DNA from: Astrocystis sublimbata
Lineage: Eukaryota > Ascomycota > Sordariomycetes > Xylariales > Xylariaceae
DNA length: 64,000 nucleotides
Direction of reading: 5' to 3'
NCBI GenBank assembly: GCA_022453515.1
Contig: JAJNNY010000025.1
Span: forward strand, 186,001-250,000
Shown: positions 34,901-44,395 of the stretch, piece after piece
Numbering within the stretch: position 1 is the first letter of the stretch
Layout of the letters: each line of letters begins with the position of its first letter
Program-made: the position numbers and the translations under genes
Notes under the pieces: model-generated
The model's database searches: none
What the model saw: only the letters and a program-made list of their open reading frames with translations
Told to the model about the DNA's origin: nothing

Positions 34901-36788
34901 ACATGTCCGCGTCTTCTTCTTCTTCCTCTTCTTGTCCCTGGGCTTCCGCTGAGCCGGCATTTGACGACGAAGTTTCTTCCGGTGTAGGAAGCCGATTTGA
35001 TGCATAGTCCACACTAGACCTCTGGGCCGACAGGTGAGTTGTCTGGTGAGGCTCCTCATGTGGCGTCGGTGACCTTTGGTTTAGCGTTTCTACACGTCTC
35101 GCTGGCCTAGGAGTTGCGGCTTCCAGGACAGCATCTGGCACCTCCGAGAAAGAATCATTATAAAGTCGACTTGTCTCTGCACGATGCTCATTTTCGCCGA
35201 CTGTCGGCCTTGTGGAAGGACGTCTTGGCGTGGCCGCGTAGAGGATGCTGTCTGGAATAGTTGAGAACGAGTCGTCGACATTGCCTCTACCAACAAAAAC
35301 CTGACGACTAAGTGGTATCTGCTTAGGCCTCCGTGGGCTCTTTGATAGAGGCCGTTCGCTCTCATAGTTTGATGCTATTATGGTGGACTGGTCTCGCGGC
35401 TGATCTTGTTCCTCCAGTCTGCTCAAGTCGTTCGCAGCCCCGGCGGCACCCGATGAGGCTTCTGTTACATCCTGTAAGCTGCGCCGCAGCGAGTCCAGCG
35501 TCTCACTGATTATCCGGCTTGTTTCTTCGCCCATTTCATGTTGATCCGAGACGGGTTGTTCTGCATGACTATTGACAGAAGCTTGAAAAGAAGCTTGAAA
35601 CGAGGGCAGTGATTCGACTGCAATCATACTAAAGTCGGAAGCATCTGCTATGGTGTCTTGCCCATGATGCGAGAATCCATCTTCGCTCTCGGCGGATCGA
35701 AGGTCACTCTGTGGCTCTATTCCTTCAAAGTCCTCACCCATAGTGTAGTCGTCGTCCTCGGCCAATCCTTGCTGTAAAGACATCGGCGAGCTCGAGTGTC
35801 TGCTTATACCCGCCGAGTCTCGAGGAGGGCTTGGGGGTACCGGTGATGCTGTGCCTCTATCCCGTCTCCTAGGAGAGTCGGGGGCCGGAGCGGTATCATG
35901 ATGATCGTCATCATGCTCACTTGATGTGGCTCTTCTTCCCACAGCCGGCGAAGAGTATCCGTCCCGTTGGCTTCGCGATTCTGAAGCTGGTGCGCCAGAT
36001 GTGGTGGCGCGACTGCTCTCAGGTCTATCCCCACTCGCGACGGTCGATTCTTCAGAGACGGGGACCTTCCGTGGTCGGCCACGTTTCCTTCCGGTAGTTT
36101 TGTTGGATGCTTGTGACGAAGGCGCAGATGCATTTGCAGGTGGCTTTCTAGGTGTCTTTCGTGTCCTTGTGCCGCGTTTGGCAGAGTCTTGGCCGCCACT
36201 GCCCCCAATTTTCGTAGTCGCGTCATTGAGATGGCCACCTTCCGATGGTGGTTCGTCCTCCAGCCGGGCCTGCTTCGATGTCCGTTGCATCGGGGTTCCT
36301 GCTCTCTTGCGGGTCTTCGGCATCGGCGTCCCGTTACTAATGCGTCGCGGCCGGCCACGCTTGCGTGGAGTGGTAGCATCGTCGTCATTCAAGGGCACGG
36401 TCGTCGTGGTGGCTGTGATGGTGTCACGACGGCGCGAGTTTCTGGTCGGTGAGGCCGACGAGGCGGGGAACAGTTGGCGGTTGACAGCGCCATCTCTGAA
36501 GTCTTCGTCGGCCTCGACAGTGACACGAATGCGCTGGGGCGATCGCTCGTTGCCGACGTCGAGCTCGAAGGTTCGCTTGCGCGGCGACTGCTCGCGCGAG
36601 GCTCGTGGCGGACTGCTTGGTGGTATGGAGAGGGGCGCCAGCGCAGGTTGGGGCTTCATGGACGACTTGGTGGCAGACTTGGTGGGCGACTTGGTGATGC
36701 GACGTGACGCGGGCCGCACCGAGCTCGGCACCTCGTCGGCCAGCGGATCTGGCGACGACAGGTCGAGGAAATAGTCGGCGTCGGCCAT
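31953..36788 (-). CDS. Large AT-hook nuclear protein, 1611 residues, no introns
   Basis: A single uninterrupted frame of 1612 codons begins at ATG 36788; the frame is open further upstream but has no ATG there. Two AT-hooks are clear: RKRGRPRR (142-149) and GRKRGRPRK (233-241), which bind the minor groove of AT-rich DNA. Most of the protein is disordered and rich in Ser, Pro, Gln, Asp and Glu, with an Asp-Ala repeat (DADADADADMDADA) and long acidic blocks. Near the C-terminus are a basic patch (SPWKRNVRRLIYKDD), an aromatic motif FFGKLDIMSFF and a folded-looking end domain (WARLDEILYLRRSDPKRFQ) closing with Arg and poly-Ala. The composition implies a chromatin-associated role; similar large AT-hook proteins are annotated in other Pezizomycotina, but I know no tested function. 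Confidence 0.85.
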   Translation of the reverse strand: MADADYFLDLSSPDPLADEVPSSVRPASRRITKSPTKSATKSSMKPQPALAPLSIPPSSPPRASREQSPRKRTFELDVGNERSPQRIRVTVEADEDFRDGAVNRQLFPASSASPTRNSRRRDTITATTTTVPLNDDDATTPRKRGRPRRISNGTPMPKTRKRAGTPMQRTSKQARLEDEPPSEGGHLNDATTKIGGSGGQDSAKRGTRTRKTPRKPPANASAPSSQASNKTTGRKRGRPRKVPVSEESTVASGDRPESSRATTSGAPASESRSQRDGYSSPAVGRRATSSEHDDDHHDTAPAPDSPRRRDRGTASPVPPSPPRDSAGISRHSSSPMSLQQGLAEDDDYTMGEDFEGIEPQSDLRSAESEDGFSHHGQDTIADASDFSMIAVESLPSFQASFQASVNSHAEQPVSDQHEMGEETSRIISETLDSLRRSLQDVTEASSGAAGAANDLSRLEEQDQPRDQSTIIASNYESERPLSKSPRRPKQIPLSRQVFVGRGNVDDSFSTIPDSILYAATPRRPSTRPTVGENEHRAETSRLYNDSFSEVPDAVLEAATPRPARRVETLNQRSPTPHEEPHQTTHLSAQRSSVDYASNRLPTPEETSSSNAGSAEAQGQEEEEEEDADMYEEIIADIDADADADADMDADAALEPHDQPSSPPIMTRPRALDFGYSNLQHELNTVQEEDPPSPQRQPTQIQSLEARLPPSRPSLSPIVRAGRSLQNVMSDNSSPEGKERNLGSPFKGSLSSDPQQSSVVRSSSPSVRVRGNPNKSQLSVGSPTRLAPTFRTSLDRNFGPAVLSSGEARNPFRQGRAAHSRTGSLQDSSMQKPPRSSSSLQSSSQTGSARAGTLNAIERTTWQNHGSDSYPRNIHQPSSQTTNSQNQAAPTPSMDVKQAPGAVAGSMNSDLKQDQSHHDEPAQNTGQDGGDQSDEEHEHNHDHDHEDEEEGEEGDLDVWDFEASRASPEKSEPPQNTSKPPESDAPPRKRSKVPSPWKRNVRRLIYKDDIASSTQIEIEESSQSENEDDPSTSAGERPAAPQPPPDSNQQAPDPEPVPESPTQEELNGKEKTASSSPSHGDEIEEFVAEPAHSDESDQMEEDDELEQADEDPVQMHEDEMHGHDDQNEVQGGQEKTDMHTAQTSAAADLSEYSLVAQQMKQNFKEQTPRAQQQPAAPKPGFFGKLDIMSFFSSPATLPRNKSSGSNQPKPTHDSRSPQQPLEAKGTTQPPKALWSNGLFPSLPRKNSQPSEPSSDRTIELSPEPALRPNDTIAGTYEPSSSPSPSPTRSAPESAAPSTPERRVFPPIQQKQNFTPQPGGSRGSLFAPSQGGSSVAGDIQHDESQDLSEEQDEEVEESSAVTEGSDYERVPPREKPSQWDRNLSPTKSCFRSPLKPTTPGRLVAFSNSVLSPQAQAQAEAEARSTLSNFTANPNTYNAMMQASDLRHTLEGKENQRHGDFNTSTIRKNGNASHNNLDHTNHTTMRNSASASEPPPQTKAPPLSQTTWTTQHWARLDEILYLRRSDPKRFQQSFPRALSLPRSRRRSTPLLGKEVTVAAQDARMILEEWHLDVVEAFSSEVEGWDEKGLAKRVFALVVGEERRRAVAAAAAARI

Positions 36789-38305
36789 TGCGGTGGCATG
36801 GGCGCGTCGCGATTCGAGATTATCGAGAAGTCGACATGGGTAGCGGTGTTCATTGATTGCTCGATTGTCTGGGGGTCTGGTGTCTGGGGGTCTGGGTAGC
36901 AAATGTTAAGATACTCTGGTATTGCAGCGATGGGGTCCAATACGTAAGGATTCGGTGTATTAGTGCTGGGATGGCATGTGGAAACCTTCGATGCAACCAT
37001 GAGAGCGCACCTGGCAGTTTGTTTACTTTGGCACTGATGGGGCTAGCAGCGTCTCAAGATTTACGAGGTACTTACCTAGGTACCTGTGAGTGGTAGCTGA
37101 GGTAGGTATCCAAGCTAGGGGGTCTGAGGGGCGATAAGGTGGGGCGCGGGGGCCTAACGGACCTCTGACTGGACCTCAACCTTGAAGAGGTAGGTACCTC
37201 AACTACAGCACAAGATACCTACTGTGCAGATCCACCCTTTCAAGCGCCAGGCGCGCTTGTGCCCTCCATGTAAGTGCCGAGTGCATTAGGTAACTAAAGT
37301 ATTGCGGTTTAGCTTGTCGCGTACGAGTTACGAGCATGGCGAGGTTTACGAGTACCCCTCAACAACCTTGAAATCACCTACCTGGGTACCTGGTAAGTAA
37401 TGCAACGTGCAGATTTTGAGGTTGAGGTTCGACACATAAAGATATACTATGGTACGGCGCGTAGGTACTTAAGGTTTAAAGTGCTGCGTAAGGCGCGTGG
37501 CCCCACAGGTGCATTGTCGCACTTACCTACATGTAGCGGGCTGTACCGGAATACTTGGAGAGAGATTTTGTGGGGTAATTTAGGCGCCGGGCTAAGTATA
37601 CCTAGCCACAGTGAGGAATAACATTCGTCCAGCATCCCTAAACTCCGCAACTCTCCAGCCTGGAGGAATTAACGATTAAATAATCAGATGAACTCCGGAG
37701 GTCAATGTGCTGATCTTCCGAATTCGAGTTATACGGGAATCACCACTCATCAGTGCCGCACCGACAGGTACCACAAAGTCAGGATTTGGGATTCCACATC
37801 GCCGACCCGTCAAGCTTGATATTCGCATGGCAATCCATGAATGAGGTCGTAATTAGAGAGAGGGAGATGTTTGGTATGGTGTGAAATAGATGTCCTTTTT
37901 GCGTTGTGACTCTAGCTGATCTTGGGCTCTTGGATTACTCATTTGAGGCCATCTCGGTAATGACGTGATTCAGGGCTGCGCCAATCACAAAGGAACTCCA
38001 ACGTAATGCAGCTCATCTAGCATCTCCGATTGCTTTGAAATATACACTGCTGATAAATGGCACGTCGCGAGCATCCAAGTATAAAATGCATCAATAGCTC
38101 TCGCCATTTCTGACTTGAAGATCACACAGACTTACTTACATCCGACAGTAGAATCCTCATAGTTCTACAGTAAATTGAGCAGCCAGCTTCATATCTATAC
38201 AGACACAAGCGAATATCCCATCAGATCATAAAAGACACCTAATTCTAACCTACTCCGCTCGCCCCTCATTCTCATTCACACTCACAGTACAAGTATACAA
38301 GTACA
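36789..38305. other. Divergent intergenic region between AT-hook and oxygenase genes
   Basis: It holds a perfect TACCTAGGTA at 37073-37082 and partial copies near 37192, 37380 and 37462. The last 60 bases before 38306 are pyrimidine-rich with CATTCTCATTCACACTCAC, a typical fungal leader. No gene seen. Confidence 0.6.
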
Positions 38306-39163
38306 ATGGCCATCTCAACACCCCTCACAGTCCCCAGCGGCACCACCAAGGCCGTGTTGAACTTCACCCGCCACCCGCCCGAGGGACAGGCATTTTTCAA
38401 CTACGTGGACACCCCGCCAGCCGGTCAAGTTCAAAGCAACGTAGACCGAGTGTCCCACGAGGTAACAATCTCCGACATCCGCGGCCATGAGTCGGAGTAC
38501 ACCCTCGACCAGGACGCCTTCGCCGTCATCCAAGACGTGCCCGCGTCCGCCGAGGCAGAGTTCGTCGACGACGAGTCCATCAAGGCGAACTACTATCCGG
38601 AGGTCGAGAAGCTGCTGCTGGACAACATCCCCGGGAGCAACAGAATCTTCCTCTTCGACCACACGGTGCGTCGGGCCGCGGCCGACTCCAGACGCAAAGC
38701 CGTGAATTACGTCCACGTCGACCAGACGGCCTATTCCGTTGAGAAGCGCGTGCGCAACCACATGGGCGAGGACGCCGAGGCCCTGCTCCAGGGCCGCTAC
38801 CGCATCGTGAACGTCTGGCGGCCCCTGAACAAGAATCCGGTCGAGTCGATGCCGCTTGGCTTCGCGTCCAGCTCCACGACCGACCAGAAGGACGTCATCC
38901 CGGTCGAACACCGCTATCCGTCGGGCTACACCGGCGAGACGGCTGCGATCGCCCACAGCGAGGGCCAGAAGTGGTACTACCTGAGCGGCATGACGGGCAG
39001 CGAGAGGTTGCTGCTCGAGTGCTTCGACAGCGATGGCTTGAAGGAGGGCACAGAGGTCAAAGGCGGTCGCGTGCCGCACACGGCCTTCGAGCACCCTGGT
39101 TCAAGGCCAGATGCCGAGGGCAGAGAGAGCATCGAGGTCCGCGCTCTTGTTTTTGGGCCATAA
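38306..39163 (+). CDS. GA4-desaturase / AsaB-like family protein
   Basis: Single exon of 285 residues; the start follows a long pyrimidine leader (ACAATGGCC). The family pattern is present in order: FNYVDTPPAG near 30, the IRGHESEYTLDQDAF block near 58, FDHTVRR near 118, HVDQTAYSVEKRVRNH near 137, NVWRPLNKNPVESMPLG near 170, KWYYLSGMTGSE near 225 and PHTAFEHP near 258. The family, defined by Fusarium GA4 desaturase and by AsaB and CTB9, groups putative Fe(II)/2-oxoglutarate oxygenases that hydroxylate or desaturate secondary metabolites. Histidines H119, H137 and H258 are plausible metal-site residues, but I cannot assign them. No biosynthetic backbone gene is adjacent, so the substrate is unknown. 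Confidence 0.8.
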   Translation: MAISTPLTVPSGTTKAVLNFTRHPPEGQAFFNYVDTPPAGQVQSNVDRVSHEVTISDIRGHESEYTLDQDAFAVIQDVPASAEAEFVDDESIKANYYPEVEKLLLDNIPGSNRIFLFDHTVRRAAADSRRKAVNYVHVDQTAYSVEKRVRNHMGEDAEALLQGRYRIVNVWRPLNKNPVESMPLGFASSSTTDQKDVIPVEHRYPSGYTGETAAIAHSEGQKWYYLSGMTGSERLLLECFDSDGLKEGTEVKGGRVPHTAFEHPGSRPDAEGRESIEVRALVFGP

Positions 39164-39575
39164 GGATCTTGAGGGTAATCATGTACGCGGGATGCGTTCG
39201 AGCGGGTTTGATTTGGTCAATCTTTCAGCATGGTTAGACTTAGCATAACTAGGAGTAATTTGAATGACTACTGTATGAAGTGTTTCGCTATTTTATCTTC
39301 TCAAATGCTAGCTAGCATGTGAGTTTTCGCCACACTCTTGCTTTGGTCTCGAGCTGAGTCGGCACAGGGGGCCAGCGCTCCATGCGTGTCGGAGTTCCGC
39401 CGGTTCTTACAAATACAACGCCATCAATGCCTAGTTCAAGCCAACGCAGCAAGCAGGATACATAAACAACGACGACTAGGAAACAACATACATGCAGTCC
39501 ATCCAGTTGACATCAGAGTTCTCGATCACCCAAGTATAGTAACGAAACTGAACTCCGCCTGCCCCCTACGAAGCA
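39164..39575. other. Intergenic region, nothing seen
   Basis: A 412-bp tandem-gene spacer with the 3' end of the oxygenase gene and the promoter of the DsbA-like gene. I see no repeat or RNA gene. Confidence 0.6.
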
Positions 39576-40472
39576 ATGACTCAATTTGCAATTAACATCA
39601 CATCCGACGCGGTCTGCCCTTGGGTAAGTATGTCCAGTGTCCATGTCAAATCTCAATCGCCCTACCACGAATGCGATGCAATGACGATTCGCGCACGCCT
39701 GCTAACACCACAAAAGTGCTATATCGGCAAGCGGCGCCTCGACACAGCCATCGAACTGTACAAAAAGGTCTACCCCGAGGGCCGCACCGACACCTTCAGC
39801 ATTAATTGGACAGCATTCTACTTGGACCCCGCCGCGCCCTCGAAAGCCGTATCGTGGGACGAGCGCTCGGTGCAGAGGCTCGCGTCGAAATTGGCATCCT
39901 CGTCAGAGCCAGGTCTCGCCACGGCCGACGCAGACAAACAACACCAACTTCAGCAGGTCTCGCAACAGCTCAAGACCCGTCTAACCAGCATCGGTCGGCA
40001 AGAGGGCATAGAGTTTAGCTTTCGGGGCCTGATAGGCAACACGCGTTCCGCGCACCGGGCCATCGCATTCAGCAAGATGCCGGCGCACTTGAGCCCGCAC
40101 TTGAACAGGGAAGACGAAGAAGGAAAAGAGACGAGAACCGACATACAGGACCGTTTCGTCATGGCGCTCTTCAAAGCCTATTTCGAAGGCAGTCTCGACA
40201 TCACCAGCCACGAGGGTATCGCCGATGTAGGTGCCAGTGTGGGACTTGAGCGCGAGCAGATGCTCGCATGGCTGGACAGCGGGCGGGGCGGTGAGGAAGT
40301 CGACGACGAGGATCACACGGCTAAAGCCCAAGGGATCAACGGCGTGCCGCGCTTCACGGTGCAAGGGGTCCCGGTTGAAGGAGCGGTGGATGTGCAAGAG
40401 CTGCTGGGGCTGTTTGTCAAGATAAAAGAGGAGGAGGCGCAGACGCAGGTGTCTACAACTGGTAATGTATAG
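39576..40472 (+). CDS. DsbA/FrnE-like thioredoxin-fold oxidoreductase
   Basis: Two exons (39576-39623 and 39717-40472) give 267 residues. The intron falls inside the catalytic motif: CPW is in exon 1 and the second Cys opens exon 2, so the joined protein reads CPWCYIGKRRLD (C14-C17). This is the DSBA-like FrnE/2-hydroxychromene isomerase-type family; most fungal members are cytosolic disulfide oxidoreductases or GST-kappa-like proteins, with no defined substrate. The helical insert runs from about 70 to 200, and the thioredoxin fold closes with GINGVPRFTVQGV (near 235), the usual cis-Pro segment. The C-terminal tail is acidic. The short first exon is supported by the exact restoration of the CxxC motif. 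Confidence 0.9.
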   Translation: MTQFAINITSDAVCPWVSMSSVHVKSQSPYHECDAMTIRARLLTPQKCYIGKRRLDTAIELYKKVYPEGRTDTFSINWTAFYLDPAAPSKAVSWDERSVQRLASKLASSSEPGLATADADKQHQLQQVSQQLKTRLTSIGRQEGIEFSFRGLIGNTRSAHRAIAFSKMPAHLSPHLNREDEEGKETRTDIQDRFVMALFKAYFEGSLDITSHEGIADVGASVGLEREQMLAWLDSGRGGEEVDDEDHTAKAQGINGVPRFTVQGVPVEGAVDVQELLGLFVKIKEEEAQTQVSTTGNV

Positions 40473-40881
40473 GCAACATACTGAAAGTGCTCTTGACGAT
40501 ACTTTGAGTGTGAAATGTGAATTGGTAATTTCTCAAGGTATAGCAAGTATATATATGTGAGGGTGGTAGACTCATTATAGAAATAGGAATGAGCCTCGCT
40601 AGCCGTTTGCAGACGAACATATGCCGTCAATATGCAATCAGTGGCATTGCTGGAAAATACATCGCTGATCCCTTCCGACTGTAACTCCTTCGCGCCGTTG
40701 AAAAGACGATACAAAGCCAGATACCCAGTCCCCAATGCGAACTACCCTAATGACCCTGTTTGGTGCACTAGACGTGGTACGGGTATAAACCAAAGGTCAT
40801 CATATGCCGTAAGAAAAACAAGTATGCTCTTTAGATTCGTGGTAGCTCTCCATCCCTTTGTTCACTCAATCGAAGCAACAC
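40473..40881. other. Convergent 3' intergenic region
   Basis: It lies between the stop codons of the DsbA-like gene (plus) and the Sds3-like gene (minus). No gene seen. Confidence 0.6.
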
Positions 40882-42620
40882 TCACCCCTTTCGTTTGCCT
40901 CGGCCACTACCAGTCCTGCTCATCCCAATACCGCCCAGGCTACTCTGGCGACTCATAGGAGCTCCAGCTGAAGAGTTCGCGACCGGATTGAGTGGCAGCT
41001 GACTTCCGGCTGGATCGTCTCTCACACTGGAAGAGACGCCCAACGAGTCGGACAGCGCGTCGGTGGAAGGCCGCGGGCGTTGGACGTAGCTGGCATTCTT
41101 ACTCCGACGCTGAGGGATCGACATGGTTTCGAGCAGGCGTCGACCACCGTTGTCGACATCTATGTTCGAGCCTCTGCCATTTTTGGATTGGAAGTTTTTA
41201 TAGATTGTCATAACAGTCAAATCGTGCTGTGTTTCATCCAGTGACAGACACGCTGGGGTGTTAGACTCTGACTTGACGTATGCCTTGACGTAGTGTGATT
41301 GGATCAGCGGAGGCATCTTGGGATCCTGGGCAGCCATCTTGCTAAGATTGCCCGGAAGCTCGAAATTGGCGAGGCCCTCGATACCCAGGATCTTGTCGTC
41401 GTAGAAGTTTTGTTGACCCCCGCGTGTGCTGCGCGTAGTATGCGATGGTTGCCGCTCCATGGTCGCGGCCGAGAGCTCTTCTTCGTCGTCATTGGCCTCT
41501 CCATTGCTCCCATCGCTCTCTTCGGGCGATGGAAGCACATTTCCTCTGGCGTCGCGACGTGTCAAGAGGTGCTTGTGTGCGGCCAGAGCTGCCGTATTAT
41601 AGGTCAAGGAAAGCTCCTTGTCGGTGAATAGCTTGTCCATGCTGTACACTGGGCCAGACCCGCGGCGCAGGCTCTTGAGTCGGTCGCACTGCCAGAAAGG
41701 TGTCGCATTGGATGTGTCGCCCCTGCGAGCAGGCACTGGTGATCCATCGTCGTCGGCGGCATGGCGCTTCCGCTTCTTGTTATCGGAGAAGCCGGGTAAC
41801 TCCTCCATCTCGCGTCGTAGTCTTGTGTTCCTCTTTCCGTGGGGACCACCGGGGCTGGCTGGGTTGGTCAGGCTGAACTGGTTAGGGTGCAAGAATAGTG
41901 CCGACCCGTCGGAGATGTCGATCGCTTCCTTCTCCTTAGCCAGTCGAAGTTTCTTGGTGGTGATGTTGTTGATGAGTCTGTCCCTGAGGGTATCAGACAG
42001 TGCCTTGTGCTCCCTCTTGGCTACTTCGGTCCGGTAGGCGTGGGTGTTGTGGTAGTCCTGCATTTTTCGCTCGTAGTCGTACTACAGGGTTGGGATTAGC
42101 ACGGGCGTCACAGAAATGTCAGTCTGATACGGCGTTGGGTAGCAATCACCTTCTGGGCTGTCATGTCGTAGTCGCGAGTCTCTAGCAGATCCTCGACCTC
42201 ACGGATCCATTCTTGAAAGGTAGGTCCAGCCATCTCTAGCAGGCTCCGGTGGGTGGGGTTCGAGTTGGCGGCGGCGGCGTTGTCCTTGCTGTCCTTGCCG
42301 TCCTTGCCGTCCTTGCTGTCTTTGTTGGCGCCATTGGTGGCTTGGGAAAGCTCCCGCTCTCGTCGCTCGCGATCGATCTCGTCGAGGGGGCGGTCGGCGT
42401 ATGGATCGACGCGCGAGACGAGGTTGACGTCGACCTGGATCTTCTGCAGTTCTTCCCGATAGTGCCTGTCCTTCTCTCGGTTGAACTGCTCGGAAAGGGC
42501 GCTTAGGCGATCGCTCAGGACCTGGCGTTTCTTGTCTCGCTTGGACTGAGGCTGAGGGGAGGCACGAGGGTTTTTAGTTGTGCTGGCGCCCACGGGCGGT
42601 CCAGCATCGGGGGCAGCCAT
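40882..42620 (-). CDS. Sds3-like histone deacetylase complex subunit
   Basis: Two exons (42150-42620 and 40882-42081, minus) encode 556 residues; the start is the CCATGG at 42620. Sds3 and its homologues scaffold the Rpd3/Sin3 deacetylase complex. The Sds3 domain begins as a coiled coil (LSDRLSALSEQFNREKDRHYREELQKIQ, in two parts) with the motif VDPYADRPLDEIDRERRERE, then continues across the 68-bp intron as TAQK-YDYERKMQDYHNTHAYR. The middle is basic, with KKRKRH near 260. The C-terminus is disordered and Arg/Ser/Gly-rich. A small KDSKDGKDGKDSKD repeat interrupts the domain near 110, encoded by a 9-bp tandem repeat. The intron has clean GT-AG borders and keeps the coiled coil in register. 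Confidence 0.85.
42281..42326. repeat. 9-bp tandem repeat inside the Sds3-like gene
   Basis: GTCCTTGC(T/C) units repeat about five times in frame, encoding alternating Lys-Asp-Gly/Ser in the protein. Length variation would stay in frame. Confidence 0.8.
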
Positions 42621-43786
42621 GGCGAGCAATTTCACGAGTCGGCGACAGTGTTCTCGGGCGTCTGTTTGTGCTTGTTCACGGCCAAAGGGTCGCCCAAAAA
42701 GCCTGCTGGTAGTGCGGGCGTGGTGTGTGTCATGAACTGGACAATGTTGCCGATCGGGAGGAGAGAAAGAATGAAAGGAAGAAAGAATGGTTCAAGGTGA
42801 CTGGTGCGAATAAGGGTTGCCAGGGCCAACCTGCTACTGGCTCCTAATTCCAGAGTTTACCAGCACTGTGATCTTTCGAGAGGTCATCGGGAAGGCGAGG
42901 GTAGAGCGAGACCAAAAGACAGGCAGACTCCTTCCAAGCGAAAGAGGCAAGTGAGGTTTGATTCGGACAGCTACGGGCTCAGAATCTCAGGGCTGTCGCA
43001 GGATGCGAGTGCGCCAAGTCAACTAACTCAAGCTGCCAGCCAGCCCAGTTCCATGACCTCGGCATTTGATTGGTCTGCTCTGTATATCGCCCCACATGCC
43101 TATCTGGGCTATTTCCATGGTTGTACCCACCCAGCTCGCCAAATAGATCTACCACTTACCACTGATACACGTATGATGATTCCAACCACGCATCCACGCC
43201 CCCACGTCTCATTCATTCACTGCCAGTGCCACGAGGGCGAGAGCGAGACGGCTTCGGTGTCTACAGTAAGAACTCGATCTATGCGTCGTTAAAACCCTTA
43301 TTCGGTCAACTTGAACGATATCGCAGGCATTATCAAGCGGCATACTATGACAAAAACCGCAGTTACATGCTGCCTCCACATTTAGCAGCTGCAACAAACG
43401 AAGGTCCGACGCAGTATCACCATCCCATTGCTAAGAACTAAAGGATTGTTTCACTGGAAGAGTCTGAATGTGTCACTGTATTTGTTCTGTGTGCCTGCAC
43501 AGCGCACATGACTAGCCAGCCTTCTTCCTGTGGAAGCAAGCGACCATGTTTCCCGTTTTGAGCTCAACAGTCCCTTCCGTAACCGCTTCTTGTTATACCC
43601 ACGCACATCGTTTCCAGCTGACTGTGTGACCATAACCCTGCCTGACGAATGCCAGGTAATCTATGGTTCATGACAAATGCTGGTGCTTAGACTTCATTCC
43701 TATAACAGCTCAGATCCCAAAGTAAAACCTCAAGATCCCACGCCCAACAACAGATCTGGAACCGGCTCAGGTCGCCTATTGCAGTA
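42621..43786. other. Intergenic region, no clear gene
   Basis: Divergent region between the Sds3-like start and the small membrane-protein candidate. The 162-residue frame at 42804-43292 has no domain, signal or membrane pattern. Confidence 0.55.
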
Positions 43787-44395
43787 ATGACGCTCGAGAA
43801 AAATGCCGACATGCAATCAATACAGTCCAGCAAGAATCTAGACCACGATTCAAAGAACTTCACCGAGAGTAGTAGCCGAGGCACTATCAAAGGTTCACAT
43901 TGCACCAGTCATCAGGAGCAGAAATGGAACATTGACAAGAAGTCCTGGAGGTCTTGGTGTAGCCTCCACCGCTGGTGCCTCTTCGAGGGTCGGCCTCGCT
44001 AGATACGGTCCGCATTCCTGGTGTCGTTCAGTGTGTTTGTTTCCGCTCTCTTTGTCGCCGGCACCATCTTCTCCATCTATCATGTAAGTCGGGAGCTTGC
44101 TTGATGACCCTTTTTTGTCCCACTCTGACGTATCACTGTCCAGATCATCGTTGCGTACACCACCAACGTCTCCACGATGAAGGTTACGCAATTAGACGAA
44201 AAGTTCAATAGCCTGATGTCGCAAGGCACACATATACTGCTAAAGTCTCCAAGCATGGAAACGAAACAGCCACCCATGGTAGGGCACGGTGTAAATGACA
44301 CTGCAAACGACGAGAATATCGAGGAGCGAATCGTGAGAGGCAGAAGAAGGAGAATGGAATCATCGAAGAATAGATTGCTTGATACTAGAGAATAG
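43787..44395 (+). CDS. Possible small single-pass membrane protein
   Basis: Not a recognised family. A polar N-terminus from ATG 43787 (MTLEKNADMQ...) runs into TAG at 44000-44002, yet the same frame continues straight into a strong hydrophobic segment (VFVSALFVAGTIFSIYH, then IIVAY across a second intron at 44084-44143) and a charged tail ending RRRRMESSKN to a stop at 44395. An intron from 43951 (donor GTCTTG) or 43957 (GTGTAG) to acceptor TCGTTCAG at 44031 removes the stop and keeps frame, giving about 155-157 residues with one membrane helix near 56-77. Both donors are weak. The alternative is a pseudogene or stop-codon readthrough. Confidence 0.4.

Noticed and set aside
35926..36774. Plus-strand frame of 282 codons opposite the AT-hook gene
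   Set aside because: Antisense to the basic, Arg/Pro-rich N-terminus; composition is explained by the coding strand.
38315..39094. Minus-strand frame of 259 codons opposite the oxygenase gene
   Set aside because: Antisense shadow of a GC-rich single-exon gene; no start context, motif or splice support.
44000..44002. TAG as programmed stop-codon readthrough in the small membrane protein
   Set aside because: The context is not a known readthrough signal, and an in-phase intron 43951/43957-44031 offers a simpler route, though with weak donors.
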